DNA of 64,000 nt from Clostridium sp. E02 (GTDB lineage: Bacteria; Bacillota; Clostridia; Lachnospirales; Lachnospiraceae): NCBI RefSeq assembly GCF_003833015.1, contig NZ_RJLQ01000007.1, positions 114,964-178,963 of the forward strand, given 5' to 3'. A model generated the notes under the pieces. It saw only the letters and a program-made list of their open reading frames with translations, was not told the DNA's origin and searched no databases. Shown piece by piece: positions 1-9,867 of the stretch; position 1 is the stretch's first letter; each line of letters opens with the position of its first letter. The position numbers and the translations under genes are program-made.

Positions 1-1035
1 TATAAGTCCATCACATCCTGGGGCAATCCTTTCCGCCTGTTGATTGAATAAATCCAAGGAGCATTTCCCTCGTTTTCCCCCTTCTTCTCTTTCATGCGCT
101 CCAAATTCTTTCTCCAGCCATCGCATGGCACCGCCTCCGCCGGTTGTTCCCCCCTGTAACAGCCATCGGTTCGGAATCACATGATAGCTGAGTATCAGTC
201 TGGGGTCTGCCTGACAACGGTCACAGCAAATACTCATGCCCCCAGCCTGACCTCCCTGTTCCTGGGTCTCCCCTCCATGGATCACCCCTGCACCTAACGT
301 TCCACAGGCGGCATCCAGACCGCCTGCAACCACAGGGATTCCTGCGATCAGCCCTGTTTCTTTTGCTGCAGCTGGGGTTACATGACCTATGATTTCATCA
401 CTGGGATACAAGTCTGGAAGTAGATCCGGGTCAATTGAAAGCGCTCTGCACATATCCAGATCCCAAGTTCCATGGTGCATATCAAAACAGTGCAGCCCAT
501 ACCCTTGAGACAGGTCCTGTGTCATATTTCCCGTCAATTTAAAGGCAATATAACTGTTGGACTGGAGAATCTTTGCTGTTTTTCTGTATACCTGTGGCAT
601 ATGTTTCTGATACCAGATGATTTTTCCAGTGCTGTAAGAAGGTTGGAGTGTGTTCCCAGATAAACGAAAGATAGAATCTTCCCCTATTTTCTGATTCTGC
701 TCTTTGCAGATTTCCTTTGATCTGGTGTCCATCCAGATGGGAGTATTGGTTAAAACTTCCCCTTCTTTATCCACAGAAACGGCAGACCAGCTTTGCCCGG
801 CAACTCCGATTCCTACAATCTCTTCTGCCCGGACTCCAGTCTGAGTAAAGATCTCCTTTACTGCGCTGCATACGGCCATCCACCACTCCATGGGGTCTTG
901 TTCTGCCCATCCAGGTTTTTTATAATAGACTCCATATTCCCCATTGGCGGCTGCCATTACTTTCCCATCTTTATCAAACACGGCTGCTTTGCAGGCACTT
1001 GTTCCGATATCAATTCCTAATAAATAAGGTCCCAT
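1..1035 (-). CDS. FGGY-family carbohydrate kinase (5' part, runs off window)
   Basis: Translating the minus strand from the ATG at 1035 gives 345 residues with no stop before the window edge, so roughly the last third of a usual ~500-residue FGGY kinase is missing. The N-terminus has the sugar-kinase phosphate-1 motif LGIDIGTSACKAAVFD, and GGLDAACGTLGAG and LQGGTTGGGGAMRW are visible further on. FGGY kinases phosphorylate open-chain sugars in the cytoplasm. The xylulokinase motif GQMHG is replaced by GQSWS, so the substrate (xylulose, fuculose, ribulose or other) is not settled. GGAGG precedes the ATG by 5 nt. It lies 19 nt downstream of the aldolase gene, so the pair probably acts as kinase plus aldolase in one sugar pathway. 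Confidence 0.85.
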   Translation of the reverse strand, partial: MGPYLLGIDIGTSACKAAVFDKDGKVMAAANGEYGVYYKKPGWAEQDPMEWWMAVCSAVKEIFTQTGVRAEEIVGIGVAGQSWSAVSVDKEGEVLTNTPIWMDTRSKEICKEQNQKIGEDSIFRLSGNTLQPSYSTGKIIWYQKHMPQVYRKTAKILQSNSYIAFKLTGNMTQDLSQGYGLHCFDMHHGTWDLDMCRALSIDPDLLPDLYPSDEIIGHVTPAAAKETGLIAGIPVVAGGLDAACGTLGAGVIHGGETQEQGGQAGGMSICCDRCQADPRLILSYHVIPNRWLLQGGTTGGGGAMRWLEKEFGAHEREEGGKRGKCSLDLFNQQAERIAPGCDGLI

Positions 1036-1054
1036 TGTGTCCTCCGTTAACCTG

Positions 1055-1906
1055 TTAATCTATCTTATGATCACAGCCACATACAATCATACGTTTTTTA
1101 ACCAGATCTTTGACTGCCTCCATCCCAGCCTTTCCAAGGCTTTTGGGATCTATGGTCTCCGGGTGTTCTAAAAACAAATTTTTCACCGCATTTGAATAGG
1201 CCCCTCTTAATTCTGTTGCAAAATTGACCTTACACATCCCTCTCTGCACGCACTCCTTTACATCTTCATCTGTAAGTCCAGAAGCTCCATGAAGAACCAA
1301 TGGAATGGAAACAACCTTCTTAATCTCACTAATTCTTTCTTTGTTAAGGATAGGAGTCTTTGCATAAAAGCCATGAGCCGTTCCAATTGCAACCGCCAGA
1401 GAATCCACTCCGGTTCTCTCCACAAATTCTTTGGCTTCCATAGGCTTGGTGGTGGTTTCTTCTTCTGAGAATAAATCATCTTCCTTTCCTCCTACTTTTC
1501 CAAGTTCTGCTTCCACTGGAATGTTACATACATTTGCAATCTCTACCACTTTTTTTGTAAGTGCTATGTTGGTTTCAAAGTCTTCTATAGACCCATCAAT
1601 CATCACCGAAGTATATCCAACATGGATGGCACGCACTACAAGTTCCAGACTATTTCCATGATCTAGATGGAGGCATATGGGAACGGTTGCTTTTTTTGCT
1701 TCTGCAGATATCATCGCCTGATAGGTCTCTAGTTTTCCATATCGTACGGTTGATGGTGTGGTCTGGAGCATAACTGGTGCTCTCAGTTCTTCTGCCGCTG
1801 CAATGACTGCTTTTACCATCTCCATGTTCTCTACATTAAAAGCTCCCACTGCATATCCACCCTTTTGAGCGTCAGACAGCATTTGTATTGATGTGACGAA
1901 TGACAT
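1055..1906 (-). CDS. Class II fructose/tagatose-bisphosphate aldolase family
   Basis: This 283-residue cytoplasmic protein has the class II aldolase layout. HLDHG at residues 80-84 supplies the catalytic Asp (D82) and a zinc His (H83). EAELGKVGG is at 132-140, AIGTAHG at 173-179 (zinc His) and VLHGASG at 204-210 (zinc His). NFATELR at 228-234 binds phosphate. The length fits the GatY/KbaY/FbaA branch. The family cleaves ketose 1,6-bisphosphates to dihydroxyacetone phosphate and an aldehyde. AAGGAGG lies 7 nt before the ATG. Co-transcription with the FGGY kinase and a divergent AraC regulator suggests a dedicated sugar-catabolic enzyme rather than the housekeeping glycolytic aldolase; this is inference. 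Confidence 0.88.
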   Translation of the reverse strand: MSFVTSIQMLSDAQKGGYAVGAFNVENMEMVKAVIAAAEELRAPVMLQTTPSTVRYGKLETYQAMISAEAKKATVPICLHLDHGNSLELVVRAIHVGYTSVMIDGSIEDFETNIALTKKVVEIANVCNIPVEAELGKVGGKEDDLFSEEETTTKPMEAKEFVERTGVDSLAVAIGTAHGFYAKTPILNKERISEIKKVVSIPLVLHGASGLTDEDVKECVQRGMCKVNFATELRGAYSNAVKNLFLEHPETIDPKSLGKAGMEAVKDLVKKRMIVCGCDHKID

Positions 1907-2033
1907 ATGGCTTCCTCCTTAAATATGTACAATTTTTTGTTTCATTCTCTTTTCATTATATTGGATTTGCACAAAATTATAAGTAGCGAACGAGACAAAC
2001 AAGGGGCATTTCTGTCGTGTTCTCGAACATTTC

Positions 2034-2062
2034 TTGACTTCCGGAATCCACACTGGTAAACT
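2034..2062 (+). promoter_or_regulatory. Promoter of the first AraC gene
   Basis: TTGACT at 2034-2039 and TAAACT at 2057-2062 are separated by 17 nt, a good vegetative sigma-A spacing, about 50 nt before the ATG. The sequence between the divergent genes is about 200 bp and must also carry the aldolase/kinase promoter; a TATAAT reads on the minus strand near 1978-1983. Confidence 0.55.
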
Positions 2063-2112
2063 GGAAGCAAATATTTCTGGATGCATATGGAATCAATCAG
2101 CGAGGTGCTGCA

Positions 2113-2973
2113 ATGAGAAAGGTTTTTACGGATTTAAATATTAAGACAGTCATCAACGATACGACGTTTCTGGTATTAAACATTGTATTTGAACGGTTTC
2201 TTCGTTCCATGCCCAGACACAGCCACGGAAACAACAGTTATGAGATTCACTACATTCCCTATGGCCATGGAAAGGTAAGCATTGACAATCAGATTTATGA
2301 CATAGCCCCCAATACTCTTTATATGACTGGCCCTCATGTGGAACACGAACAGATCCCGGTTAAGAATGATCCTATGACCGAATATTGTATCTATTTTAAA
2401 CTAAAAAAGAATTCCACTGGACAAAAAACATCCAAAGATTCCGTAGCCTATAAATTTGAACAAACTCATTTTTGGTTTGGACAGGATTCTCAGGAACTTT
2501 ACCCTTTGATGCAGCAGATATTCTTTGAGCTGGAGCATGGATATACTGGATACATGATTCAGGTAGAAGCTCTTCTTCAGCAATGTATTGTTAAGATTGT
2601 AAGAAATTACGAAAACAGAACCCATTCCAAACAGCATTTTTCTCCCTCAAATCTGGTAGACAGCAAATATCTCATTGTGGAAGAAAGTTTTCTTTATGAA
2701 TTTGAAACGCTGACTTTGGAATTGTTGGCAGACCGCCTTGGTCTGAGTGTCCGTCAAACGGAACGGTTTTTAAAAGACTATTATGGAAAAACATTTCTTC
2801 AGAAAAAAACGGATGCCAAAATGTCCATGGCTAAGATTTATCTAGACAACCCAGATTTAAATATTTCTGAGATTTCAGATCTGCTTAATTACTCTTCTGT
2901 TCAACATTTTTCCTATGCGTTTCGTAAATATTATCAGTTAACAGCAAGTCAATACCGAAAAAACCAGAAATAA
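2113..2973 (+). CDS. AraC-family transcriptional regulator with N-terminal cupin-like sensor
   Basis: The protein has 286 residues. The N-terminal half reads as a cupin-like sugar-sensing fold (HSHGNNSYEIHYIPYGHGKV near residue 35, then PNTLYMTGPHVEH). The last ~100 residues form the double helix-turn-helix of AraC/XylS regulators (LELLADRLGLSVRQTERFLK, then ISEISDLLNYSSVQHFSYAFRKYY). It is divergent from the aldolase/kinase genes and is their most likely activator. A promoter is visible upstream, and a bidirectional hairpin terminator follows the stop codon directly. Confidence 0.88.
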   Translation: MRKVFTDLNIKTVINDTTFLVLNIVFERFLRSMPRHSHGNNSYEIHYIPYGHGKVSIDNQIYDIAPNTLYMTGPHVEHEQIPVKNDPMTEYCIYFKLKKNSTGQKTSKDSVAYKFEQTHFWFGQDSQELYPLMQQIFFELEHGYTGYMIQVEALLQQCIVKIVRNYENRTHSKQHFSPSNLVDSKYLIVEESFLYEFETLTLELLADRLGLSVRQTERFLKDYYGKTFLQKKTDAKMSMAKIYLDNPDLNISEISDLLNYSSVQHFSYAFRKYYQLTASQYRKNQK

Positions 2974-3011
2974 AAAACAGCTGTTTTTGTCAATTTAAAC
3001 GGCTGTTTTTT
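2972..3011. terminator. Bidirectional intrinsic terminator
   Basis: A 10-bp perfect stem, AAAAAACAGC (2972-2981) with GCTGTTTTTT (3002-3011), has A- and T-rich outer ends. It sits between the converging AraC gene and the CDP-alcohol phosphatidyltransferase gene, so it can terminate both transcripts. Confidence 0.8.
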
Positions 3012-3050
3012 AATGATTGGATGGCAAGCACTCACCCTTCAGTTTTCCTA

Positions 3051-3593
3051 TTATGAATTTAATTTCGAGTCAAATAAGCTGCCTGCATTGGGGTTGTAAC
3101 GATCCATTATGAGTAAAAGAAGGGTCTCCTCCAGTGCAGCTAGAAAGGGGATAACTATAACCACAAACGGTATATGACCCGTTGCTATCCCAAAGGGGAA
3201 TACAAAAAAGAGGATGAATCCAGATAATTTATTCCCTACGGTATGGATCATTCCATATTGATTGAATTTTTTCTTCGTAATGACGAAATTCAACACTCTG
3301 ATCACAGCGATAATAAGTCCGCCTATGATGACCGCACCATGGATTTTTAATCCATAAAAACAAATCATTCCAGTTAACGAAGCAATCAAAAAGATAAAAT
3401 CAGCAAGACTGTCGATGGCGGCACCAGCAGCCGATGTGAGTTGATATCTTCTGGCAAGGAAGCCATCTAGTATATCGGTAATTCCGCACACAAAATATAG
3501 GATCAAAAAAAGTTCCCAGCAATCATCTATCCGTATTAATACCACAGACAGGACAATACGAAGAATCGAGAGAACGTTTGGTAGGTTTTTCAT
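3051..3593 (-). CDS. CDP-alcohol phosphatidyltransferase family membrane enzyme
   Basis: This is a 180-residue integral membrane protein with about five hydrophobic segments. It carries the full family signature D-x2-DG-x2-AR-x8-G-x3-D-x3-D at residues 40-65 (D40, D43, G44, A47, R48, G57, D61, D65). The family transfers a phosphoalcohol from a CDP-activated lipid or alcohol, as in phosphatidylglycerophosphate synthase (PgsA). The start overlaps the stop of the GH31 gene by 4 bp (ATGA), so translation is coupled to a glycosidase gene. That is an odd partner for a phospholipid enzyme. The true acceptor alcohol cannot be read from sequence. Confidence 0.88.
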   Translation of the reverse strand: MKNLPNVLSILRIVLSVVLIRIDDCWELFLILYFVCGITDILDGFLARRYQLTSAAGAAIDSLADFIFLIASLTGMICFYGLKIHGAVIIGGLIIAVIRVLNFVITKKKFNQYGMIHTVGNKLSGFILFFVFPFGIATGHIPFVVIVIPFLAALEETLLLLIMDRYNPNAGSLFDSKLNS

Positions 3594-5968
3594 ACTCCGA
3601 TCAACTGAATCTTAAATTCCCGATCCCCCCCCATTCCTCTATAGTTCCCTTCTGGTTTGTGGATTTGAAGGTTTCGGTTCTCCTCCAACCAGTTCATCCT
3701 TGTAATCGCATATTGCCCTTCTTCATACCGGTAACTGTTTCCTTCATCCTCATAAAGTTCAAATAAAGCATCCCTGCCTGGGTAAACAAGCACTTCTATG
3801 GAGGCATCTAATCTCTCATCCACGTAATGCATAAACGGTGCCATTGGAAGGATACTCCCCGCTTTCACATAAAGAGGGATTCGGTCAAGGGGAGCATCTG
3901 CTTTTATCGTCTGTCCTCCCTCATAGGAAACATTCGTCCAGAAATCATACCAGCCATTTCCTTCTGGAAGATAAACCTCTCTTGATTTTTCAACTCCCTC
4001 AAGGGGTCTGGAATTTTTCTCAAAATACATTGGGTTTGTTACCGGACAAACCATTAAACTGGTTCCAAATAAAAACTGATCAGCCGTCTCTCTGGCTAAC
4101 GCATCCCCTGGGTAGTCGAATGCCAGCATCCGGTACATGGTACTATCATCTTTCCATACCTTTGCAGCCATAGAATAGAGATACGGCATCAACCGGTACC
4201 GCAATTGGTTGATTTTAACCAGTGCATCGTAAAAGGGACTGCCTGGTGATCTAAAATTCCAAAGTTCTCTTCTAAAATCCGTACCATGACTCCGAAAAAT
4301 CGGAAGAAAACTTCCATACTGATACCACCTTGTAAACAATTCCCGGTACCCCTCATCTTCATATCCCAATTCATAATCCCCATTCCAATACCATGGTACC
4401 CCTTTTTTTACAAAGAACCCTCCGATGTCTAGTGTCCAGTAAGGAAGACCACTTGCGCAGAGATTGAGACCAGCGGCAATCTGTATTTTTAAGGTATCCC
4501 ATGTGGCACTTATATCACCAGACCATAAAACCGTTCCATATCTTTGCTGTCCGGTGTACCCATTCCGAGTAAGATTCATCACCCGCTTTTCATTGCTCTG
4601 ACTGCGTTGTCCCTCGTACATGGTTCTTGCGTGGAATAAGCCATAAGAATTGGTCAGCTGAGCCGGTATGCACTGGCTGGCTGTCTCATAAAACTGGTGA
4701 TACATAGTACTTGGTTCCGGTTGCCCCATTTGATTCCACTCTGGGGTAAATGGTTCACTAGAATCGCACCACCATGCGTCGATTCCATGACAAAACAATC
4801 CTCTTTGCGCTTGCTCCCAGTAAAGTTTTCTCCCTTCCTCTTGATAAGGATCATAAATACTGCTAAGTGGAAGCAGTAAATTTTCTTTTTCAAATTCCTT
4901 ATAATTTTCTCCGTCTTTGCTCATATTCGGCCAGACTGAAATCATAAGATTGGCGTGAATTTCGTGAAGCTTCTCCATCATTGCCTTTGGATCTTTAAAC
5001 CGCTTTGGATCAAAACTTTTCTGTCCCCACAAGTCTCCTTCCCAAGAACACCAGTCTAAAACAATCCCATCCAGCCCTATCTCACACTCCCTGTATTTTT
5101 CCACCACGTGAATCAATTCATCTGCTGTCTCATACCGTTCCTGTGACTGAATAAAACCGAATGCCCATTTAGGAAGCATCACTGCTTTGCCTGTAAGATT
5201 TCGGTATCCCTTGATGACTCCATCCATGGTTTCACCATGGATAAAATAATAATCCATCTCAAGATCCGCTTCCGTATAGAGATAGGAACCATAACTGGTA
5301 TCACTAAAGATCATGGGGCTGTATGTATCCATAAGAATCCCATACCCAAAACTGGACACCAATAGGGGAACTGCTATCTTTTTATTGGCCTGATGCAAAT
5401 AGACTGTCTGACCTCGGAGATTTAAATTTCCTTCTTCCTGCTGGCCCAATCCATACAAGGCCTCCCCGTCCTGCCAGTTTAAGTGCAGTCTGGTTTTATA
5501 TAGTTTTTGGTCAAAAACTTTCGTAACATCTGTCACCACTTCTTTGATTCCATCAGGTGTTTCAATTTGGTTTAACTTGGAATTTCCATCTTTTGTTCCC
5601 TTATAACTATCAAATTCCACCAAATCCTTGCTCTCAAACTCCCGTTCCTGCAAAAGAAGCCTGCCACCTGCTTTATAGTATCCAATGGAAGCAGACGCCC
5701 TATTAATCCGGAGAAACAGACGTGACGTAACCAATCGGATTTCCTGCTCCAACTCCTCCACATTCCACTGATTGAACGATTTCATGGGTACTATCCCAGG
5801 ATTTTTTTTTGTAACAAATGTATCCTTTTTGGTGTACACGATGCGAATGATATCCGGTGACATTGGTTCTAACTTCATCGTTCCATCCTCTGAATATAGA
5901 ATCAATCCATCCAGAACGCGTTTTACTTCTGTTATTTTTCTATCTGGTCTCTTTGTTGCATCTAGCAT
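3590..5968 (-). CDS. GH31 glycosidase, probable alpha-xylosidase
   Basis: The protein has 792 residues and no signal peptide, so it acts in the cytoplasm on imported oligosaccharides. The GH31 barrel begins near residue 265. The catalytic nucleophile is D402 in GIDAWWCDSSEP and the acid/base is D485 in LWSGDISATWD; DGIVLDWCSW lies at 300-309 and DIGGF follows the acid/base. The WWCDSSEP form resembles alpha-xylosidases acting on xyloglucan oligosaccharides more than maltases. This is inference from motif form and from the GH95, GH16 and GH5 neighbours. GGGGAGG precedes the ATG by 5 nt. GH95 lies 34 nt upstream in the same direction. Confidence 0.88.
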   Translation of the reverse strand: MLDATKRPDRKITEVKRVLDGLILYSEDGTMKLEPMSPDIIRIVYTKKDTFVTKKNPGIVPMKSFNQWNVEELEQEIRLVTSRLFLRINRASASIGYYKAGGRLLLQEREFESKDLVEFDSYKGTKDGNSKLNQIETPDGIKEVVTDVTKVFDQKLYKTRLHLNWQDGEALYGLGQQEEGNLNLRGQTVYLHQANKKIAVPLLVSSFGYGILMDTYSPMIFSDTSYGSYLYTEADLEMDYYFIHGETMDGVIKGYRNLTGKAVMLPKWAFGFIQSQERYETADELIHVVEKYRECEIGLDGIVLDWCSWEGDLWGQKSFDPKRFKDPKAMMEKLHEIHANLMISVWPNMSKDGENYKEFEKENLLLPLSSIYDPYQEEGRKLYWEQAQRGLFCHGIDAWWCDSSEPFTPEWNQMGQPEPSTMYHQFYETASQCIPAQLTNSYGLFHARTMYEGQRSQSNEKRVMNLTRNGYTGQQRYGTVLWSGDISATWDTLKIQIAAGLNLCASGLPYWTLDIGGFFVKKGVPWYWNGDYELGYEDEGYRELFTRWYQYGSFLPIFRSHGTDFRRELWNFRSPGSPFYDALVKINQLRYRLMPYLYSMAAKVWKDDSTMYRMLAFDYPGDALARETADQFLFGTSLMVCPVTNPMYFEKNSRPLEGVEKSREVYLPEGNGWYDFWTNVSYEGGQTIKADAPLDRIPLYVKAGSILPMAPFMHYVDERLDASIEVLVYPGRDALFELYEDEGNSYRYEEGQYAITRMNWLEENRNLQIHKPEGNYRGMGGDREFKIQLIGV

Positions 5969-6002
5969 AATTACCTCCCCTACGAAAGAACTAAAAAAAG
6001 AT

Positions 6003-8309
6003 TTATGACGTCAACTGTACTTCATAAGGCTTAATGCAATCACATACGATATACGATCCTTCCTGCTCCCTATGAACCTTCGGGTCAGTTTCTATGTTAC
6101 CGATGCTGTCTGGTTTTCGGAAAGCGACTCTCCCTCCCCGTTCCACCACCAATCTGCCCTGTTTTAACTGACCAGACTTCCAGGATAAAGAAACCGTTAT
6201 CGCTCCCTTGGCTTTTAATCCGGTGACACTTCCTTCGGACCAGTCTTTAGGCAAAGCAGGAAGAAAATAAAGGGTATGGTCCATACACTGTAACAGCATT
6301 TCAGCAATTCCTGAAGTCCCCCCCAAATTACCATCAATCTGGAACGGTGGATGGCGATCAAAAAGATTGGGATAGGTGGACTGAGTCAGCAGCGCCTCTA
6401 CATTTTCTCCCGCTTTCTCTCCGTCTCTTAATCTCGCCCACATATGTATGATCCAGGCTCTGGACCAGCCCGTGTGACCACCACCATTGGCCAGACGTTT
6501 CTCAAGTGTCACTCTGGCCGCTTTCATCAATTCTGGCGTTTTTTCAAAGGTTATCTGTTCCGATGGATAAAGTGCATACAAATGAGAAATATGACGGTGT
6601 CCTGGCTCGGCCTCTTCATAATCTTCTGCCCACTCCATCAACTGCCCATGTTTCCCCACGGAAAGAGATGGCAGGCAGGGAAGTAATGTTTCAATCCGTT
6701 GTGTGAACTCATCTTCACATTCGGTTATTTTAGCCGCCTTTAGACAAGCCGTAAAAAGATCTTTGATAATCTCTGTATCCATGGAGGGTCCGATACAAAG
6801 TTGACCGGATTGCCCATTTGAATGGATATAGGTATTTTCTGGTGATATGGATGGTCCCGTTACCAATTCTCCATGCTGATTTTCAAACAGGTATTCGGTT
6901 AAAAATCGACTTGCCTGTTTTAACAGGACCATATGTTCCCTTAGAAAAAAAACATCCTGGGTGTATTCATAATGATTCCAGATGTGGAGGCAAAGCCAAG
7001 CTGCTCCCAATGGCCATATCGTAGAGGACATAACTGAATCCTGAGGAGCACAGTCTCCAAACAAATCTGTATTATGATGAGCAACAAACCCGGATAATCC
7101 GTACATATCTCTGGCAACCTTTTCTCCATTGGGAAGCATTCTGCGAATCAAATCAAACAATGGCATATGACATTCTGATAGATTGCAGGTTTCTGCTGGC
7201 CAATAATTCATCTCTGTATTGATGTTAATGGTATATTTACTTCCCCATGCTGGATGTTCCAGCCGGTTCCAGATTCCCTGAAGATTAGCTGGCTGTGATC
7301 CAGGACGGCTGCTGGAAATCAGTAGATACCGTCCAAATTGGAAATATGCTGCAATTAGTCCGAGATCTTTCTCTCCTCTTTTTATTCTTTCTAGTCGCAT
7401 TGGTACTGGAAGATGTTCTTTATCCTCTGTTGTTTTCAGTGTAAACTCTACTCGGCCAAAATAGCTTTTGTATTCTAACATATGTGCCTGTTTTACTTGT
7501 TCATATGGGAGCTGTAAAACGGTATTTAACGTATTCATACACCAGGAGACTGGATTATCCTGATAGAAATCACTTCTTATGGTCAGATAAACAGTAAAGG
7601 AATCGGTATCTTTGATCCGAATCTGATCTCTGTAAATTTCCACGGTACCACCTTCCTTTTTAATAGCCGCCATAATACAGTACTTACAGCCACCTCCACC
7701 TTCCACTCCTGTGAGGGAAAGCAGACCACCTGGGTGAACCGTAATTGCTTCCACATTCTTTCTAAAATTTGATAAAGCAATACACCCATTTAACGTCTCC
7801 CCTTCTCCTGCTTCTTGATGAATGGCAATAATTCGATGGACTGCACTTGCAAAATATTCTCTTTGATAGGACCTGTCTTTCAACGAATATTCTAGTGTCA
7901 CCACTGCCTCATTCAGATCTAGACATCGTTTATAATGGTGAAACGCTTCTTCCTCATGGAAAGTAAGCCAAACTTCCCCCGCTGTACTGTAATTTCTTTG
8001 CTGGTCAGGAACTGGCATCAGCGTATCTTTTGCAAGACTCTGGGCCTTTTCAATCTCCCCTTTTTCCAGCAATTTACGAACTTCTAAATAATGATCTCTT
8101 GCTTTTTTATTGACCCGATTTCGTCCCCCTCTGCCATACCAGATGGTATCCTCATTGAGTTGTAATTTTTCCTTGCAAACGCCCCCAAAGACCATAGCCC
8201 CTATGCTACCACTTCCAATGGGAAGTGCCTCGTTCCAAATTTCTTCTGTATCCGGTCCTGCCTCTTCATATGCCACCGGCTTGTCATAGATTAACTTTAA
8301 TTTCTCCAT
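6003..8309 (-). CDS. GH95 alpha-L-fucosidase (glycosyl hydrolase 95 family)
   Basis: The first residues after the start carry the GH95 N-domain signature WNEALPIGSGSIGAMVFGGV and LQLNEDTIW. The (alpha/alpha)6 barrel motifs NINTEMNYWPAETCNL, GHRHISHLYALYP, GHTGWSRAW and FQIDGNLGGT follow. GH95 enzymes remove alpha-1,2-linked L-fucose (or L-galactose) with inversion. There is no signal peptide, so it is probably cytoplasmic. The open frame reaches a TTG at 8324, but GGAGGA lies inside that extension and sits 8 nt before the ATG at 8309. The ATG start, giving 768 residues, is therefore preferred. It shares the operon with the GH31 gene. Confidence 0.9.
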   Translation of the reverse strand: MEKLKLIYDKPVAYEEAGPDTEEIWNEALPIGSGSIGAMVFGGVCKEKLQLNEDTIWYGRGGRNRVNKKARDHYLEVRKLLEKGEIEKAQSLAKDTLMPVPDQQRNYSTAGEVWLTFHEEEAFHHYKRCLDLNEAVVTLEYSLKDRSYQREYFASAVHRIIAIHQEAGEGETLNGCIALSNFRKNVEAITVHPGGLLSLTGVEGGGGCKYCIMAAIKKEGGTVEIYRDQIRIKDTDSFTVYLTIRSDFYQDNPVSWCMNTLNTVLQLPYEQVKQAHMLEYKSYFGRVEFTLKTTEDKEHLPVPMRLERIKRGEKDLGLIAAYFQFGRYLLISSSRPGSQPANLQGIWNRLEHPAWGSKYTININTEMNYWPAETCNLSECHMPLFDLIRRMLPNGEKVARDMYGLSGFVAHHNTDLFGDCAPQDSVMSSTIWPLGAAWLCLHIWNHYEYTQDVFFLREHMVLLKQASRFLTEYLFENQHGELVTGPSISPENTYIHSNGQSGQLCIGPSMDTEIIKDLFTACLKAAKITECEDEFTQRIETLLPCLPSLSVGKHGQLMEWAEDYEEAEPGHRHISHLYALYPSEQITFEKTPELMKAARVTLEKRLANGGGHTGWSRAWIIHMWARLRDGEKAGENVEALLTQSTYPNLFDRHPPFQIDGNLGGTSGIAEMLLQCMDHTLYFLPALPKDWSEGSVTGLKAKGAITVSLSWKSGQLKQGRLVVERGGRVAFRKPDSIGNIETDPKVHREQEGSYIVCDCIKPYEVQLTS

Positions 8310-8423
8310 AAGAAGTTCCTCCAAACGAATTCTTTCACTTGCTCCTTCTTATCTTACCTAGATTCAACCTCTAAAATCAATCTTAATATTTTGTCTGTGC
8401 TATGAATATATTGAACAACCCCA

Positions 8424-8459
8424 AAAACCGCCAAAGAGCATTCGCCCATTGACGGTTTT
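8424..8459 (-). terminator. Intrinsic terminator after the GH16 gene
   Basis: On the minus strand AAAACCGTCAA pairs with TTGGCGGTTTT (one G-T pair), followed by further T and G residues. It lies between the GH16 stop at 8475 and the GH95 start. It probably separates a GH5-GH16 transcript from a GH95-GH31-CDP-alcohol transferase transcript, or attenuates read-through. Confidence 0.7.
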
Positions 8460-8474
8460 AAAGTTCAAAAAATT

Positions 8475-9836
8475 CTATTGATTGACAGCAACCAATCTTA
8501 CATTCCTTAAGGATACCGCTGCAGTGGAACCCCTGTGTCCCAAATTAAACTCCACTCTTCCATTGGGATCGTCTTTGCCTGATACGTCAAATTCATAGCT
8601 GTATGTCTGCCAATTCGTTGTAAGTGACTGTTTGGTGTCTTTCAGATACCGGATCCACCCATTGGTCGGTGCAGATACACATACAATGATGTCTCTATTA
8701 TGTGAGGCACAGGCATCAAAACTCAACCGATATCTTGTCCCTTTCCTCATGGGAAGATTAGGCTGAACCAATTGTATGGAATAATCCACATCCCCCTCTG
8801 CCTGGGAATAAATCTTCAAGGTGTTATCCTGAATTGATGCATCTCCCCTTCCATTCTGGGTCGTTAGAAAAGTCCAGTTTTTCTCATCCGATAAATTTTC
8901 ATACTCTTTAAACGAACCATTAACAATGTAGTTTCCGGTGCTATCTGGTTCTCTGAATTCCTTTTCTGGTTTTTTTACATTGGGATCATAATATGGTTTC
9001 TGATAAACTCTTACATACTTAACTTCAAAATCAGCATGATTAAAATCTGTGCTATCATCTGGATTGCCTGGCCAGGTACCGCCTACCGCAAGATTTAACT
9101 GTAAGAAAAATGGTTGATTAAACGGAGCTGGATAGGGCTCCTCTTCTTCTCCTTCTTTAGCCGTAAACCAGTCATTTATGGTCTTGTAAAGAGTTCCATC
9201 TACATAAAAGCGCATCTCCCCTGGCTCCCACTCTACAGAAAATTCGTGGAAATCATCGGCGAAGGTTCCATTGGTCAGTACATAAGTCCCTTGCTGCTGT
9301 GCATGTGGTTCTCCGTAATGAATGGTTCCATAAGAAGTATTTAGTTGATTTCCAAGTACCTCCATGATGTCAATTTCTCCACATTTTGGCCATTGACCAT
9401 AAAGTCCCTCATCGGTAGGCATCATCCAGATGGCAGGCCAAAGTCCCTTCCCCCTTGGAACTTTAGCTGATACCACGACTTTCCCATATGTAAAATCTTT
9501 CTTATTCTTTGTGGTTATTTTTCCTGACGTATAATAATTATTGCCACTGTTATCTTTCGTTTTTATGGCTTTGATGATCAGTTTCCCGTCTTTTACCATT
9601 ACATTATTGTTAGACGTAGTGTACTCCTGAAGTTCTTCATTGGTCCATCCCGGTTCATGAGGCTCATAATTCCATAGATTTGTATTCAATGAATTTCCAT
9701 CAAACTCATCGTTCCACAACAACGTATAACCATCATAAGACGGAACCTCCCTGTGACTGTTAAAACCACACACAATGCCCCCAATTAATAGAGCCCCAAA
9801 ACATAGACCGATTTTCCTTTTCACGTTCTTTCCCAT
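8475..9836 (-). CDS. Secreted GH16 beta-glucanase (laminarinase-like) with C-terminal carbohydrate-binding domain
   Basis: The protein has 453 residues. Residues 1-25 form a basic-hydrophobic export signal (KRKIGLCFGALLIGGIVCG); the Cys at 23 lacks a good lipobox, so anchoring is uncertain. The GH16 domain spans about 36-285. Its catalytic EIDIME at 154-159 (nucleophile E154, D156, acid/base E159) has the extra Met typical of the laminarinase branch. GLWPAIWMMP and AVGGTWPG are also present. Residues about 300-453 look like a CBM4/9-type jelly roll (YIVNGSFKEYENL start). It would cut beta-1,3- or mixed-linked glucan outside the cell. The GH5 gene is 31 nt upstream. Confidence 0.88.
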   Translation of the reverse strand: MGKNVKRKIGLCFGALLIGGIVCGFNSHREVPSYDGYTLLWNDEFDGNSLNTNLWNYEPHEPGWTNEELQEYTTSNNNVMVKDGKLIIKAIKTKDNSGNNYYTSGKITTKNKKDFTYGKVVVSAKVPRGKGLWPAIWMMPTDEGLYGQWPKCGEIDIMEVLGNQLNTSYGTIHYGEPHAQQQGTYVLTNGTFADDFHEFSVEWEPGEMRFYVDGTLYKTINDWFTAKEGEEEEPYPAPFNQPFFLQLNLAVGGTWPGNPDDSTDFNHADFEVKYVRVYQKPYYDPNVKKPEKEFREPDSTGNYIVNGSFKEYENLSDEKNWTFLTTQNGRGDASIQDNTLKIYSQAEGDVDYSIQLVQPNLPMRKGTRYRLSFDACASHNRDIIVCVSAPTNGWIRYLKDTKQSLTTNWQTYSYEFDVSGKDDPNGRVEFNLGHRGSTAAVSLRNVRLVAVNQ

Positions 9837-9867
9837 ATAAAAACTCCCTTCCCAAACATAACATTGA

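Noticed and set aside
472..1020. Two plus-strand frames inside the first kilobase
   Set aside because: They are shadows of the minus-strand FGGY kinase, which has clear family motifs and a ribosome site.
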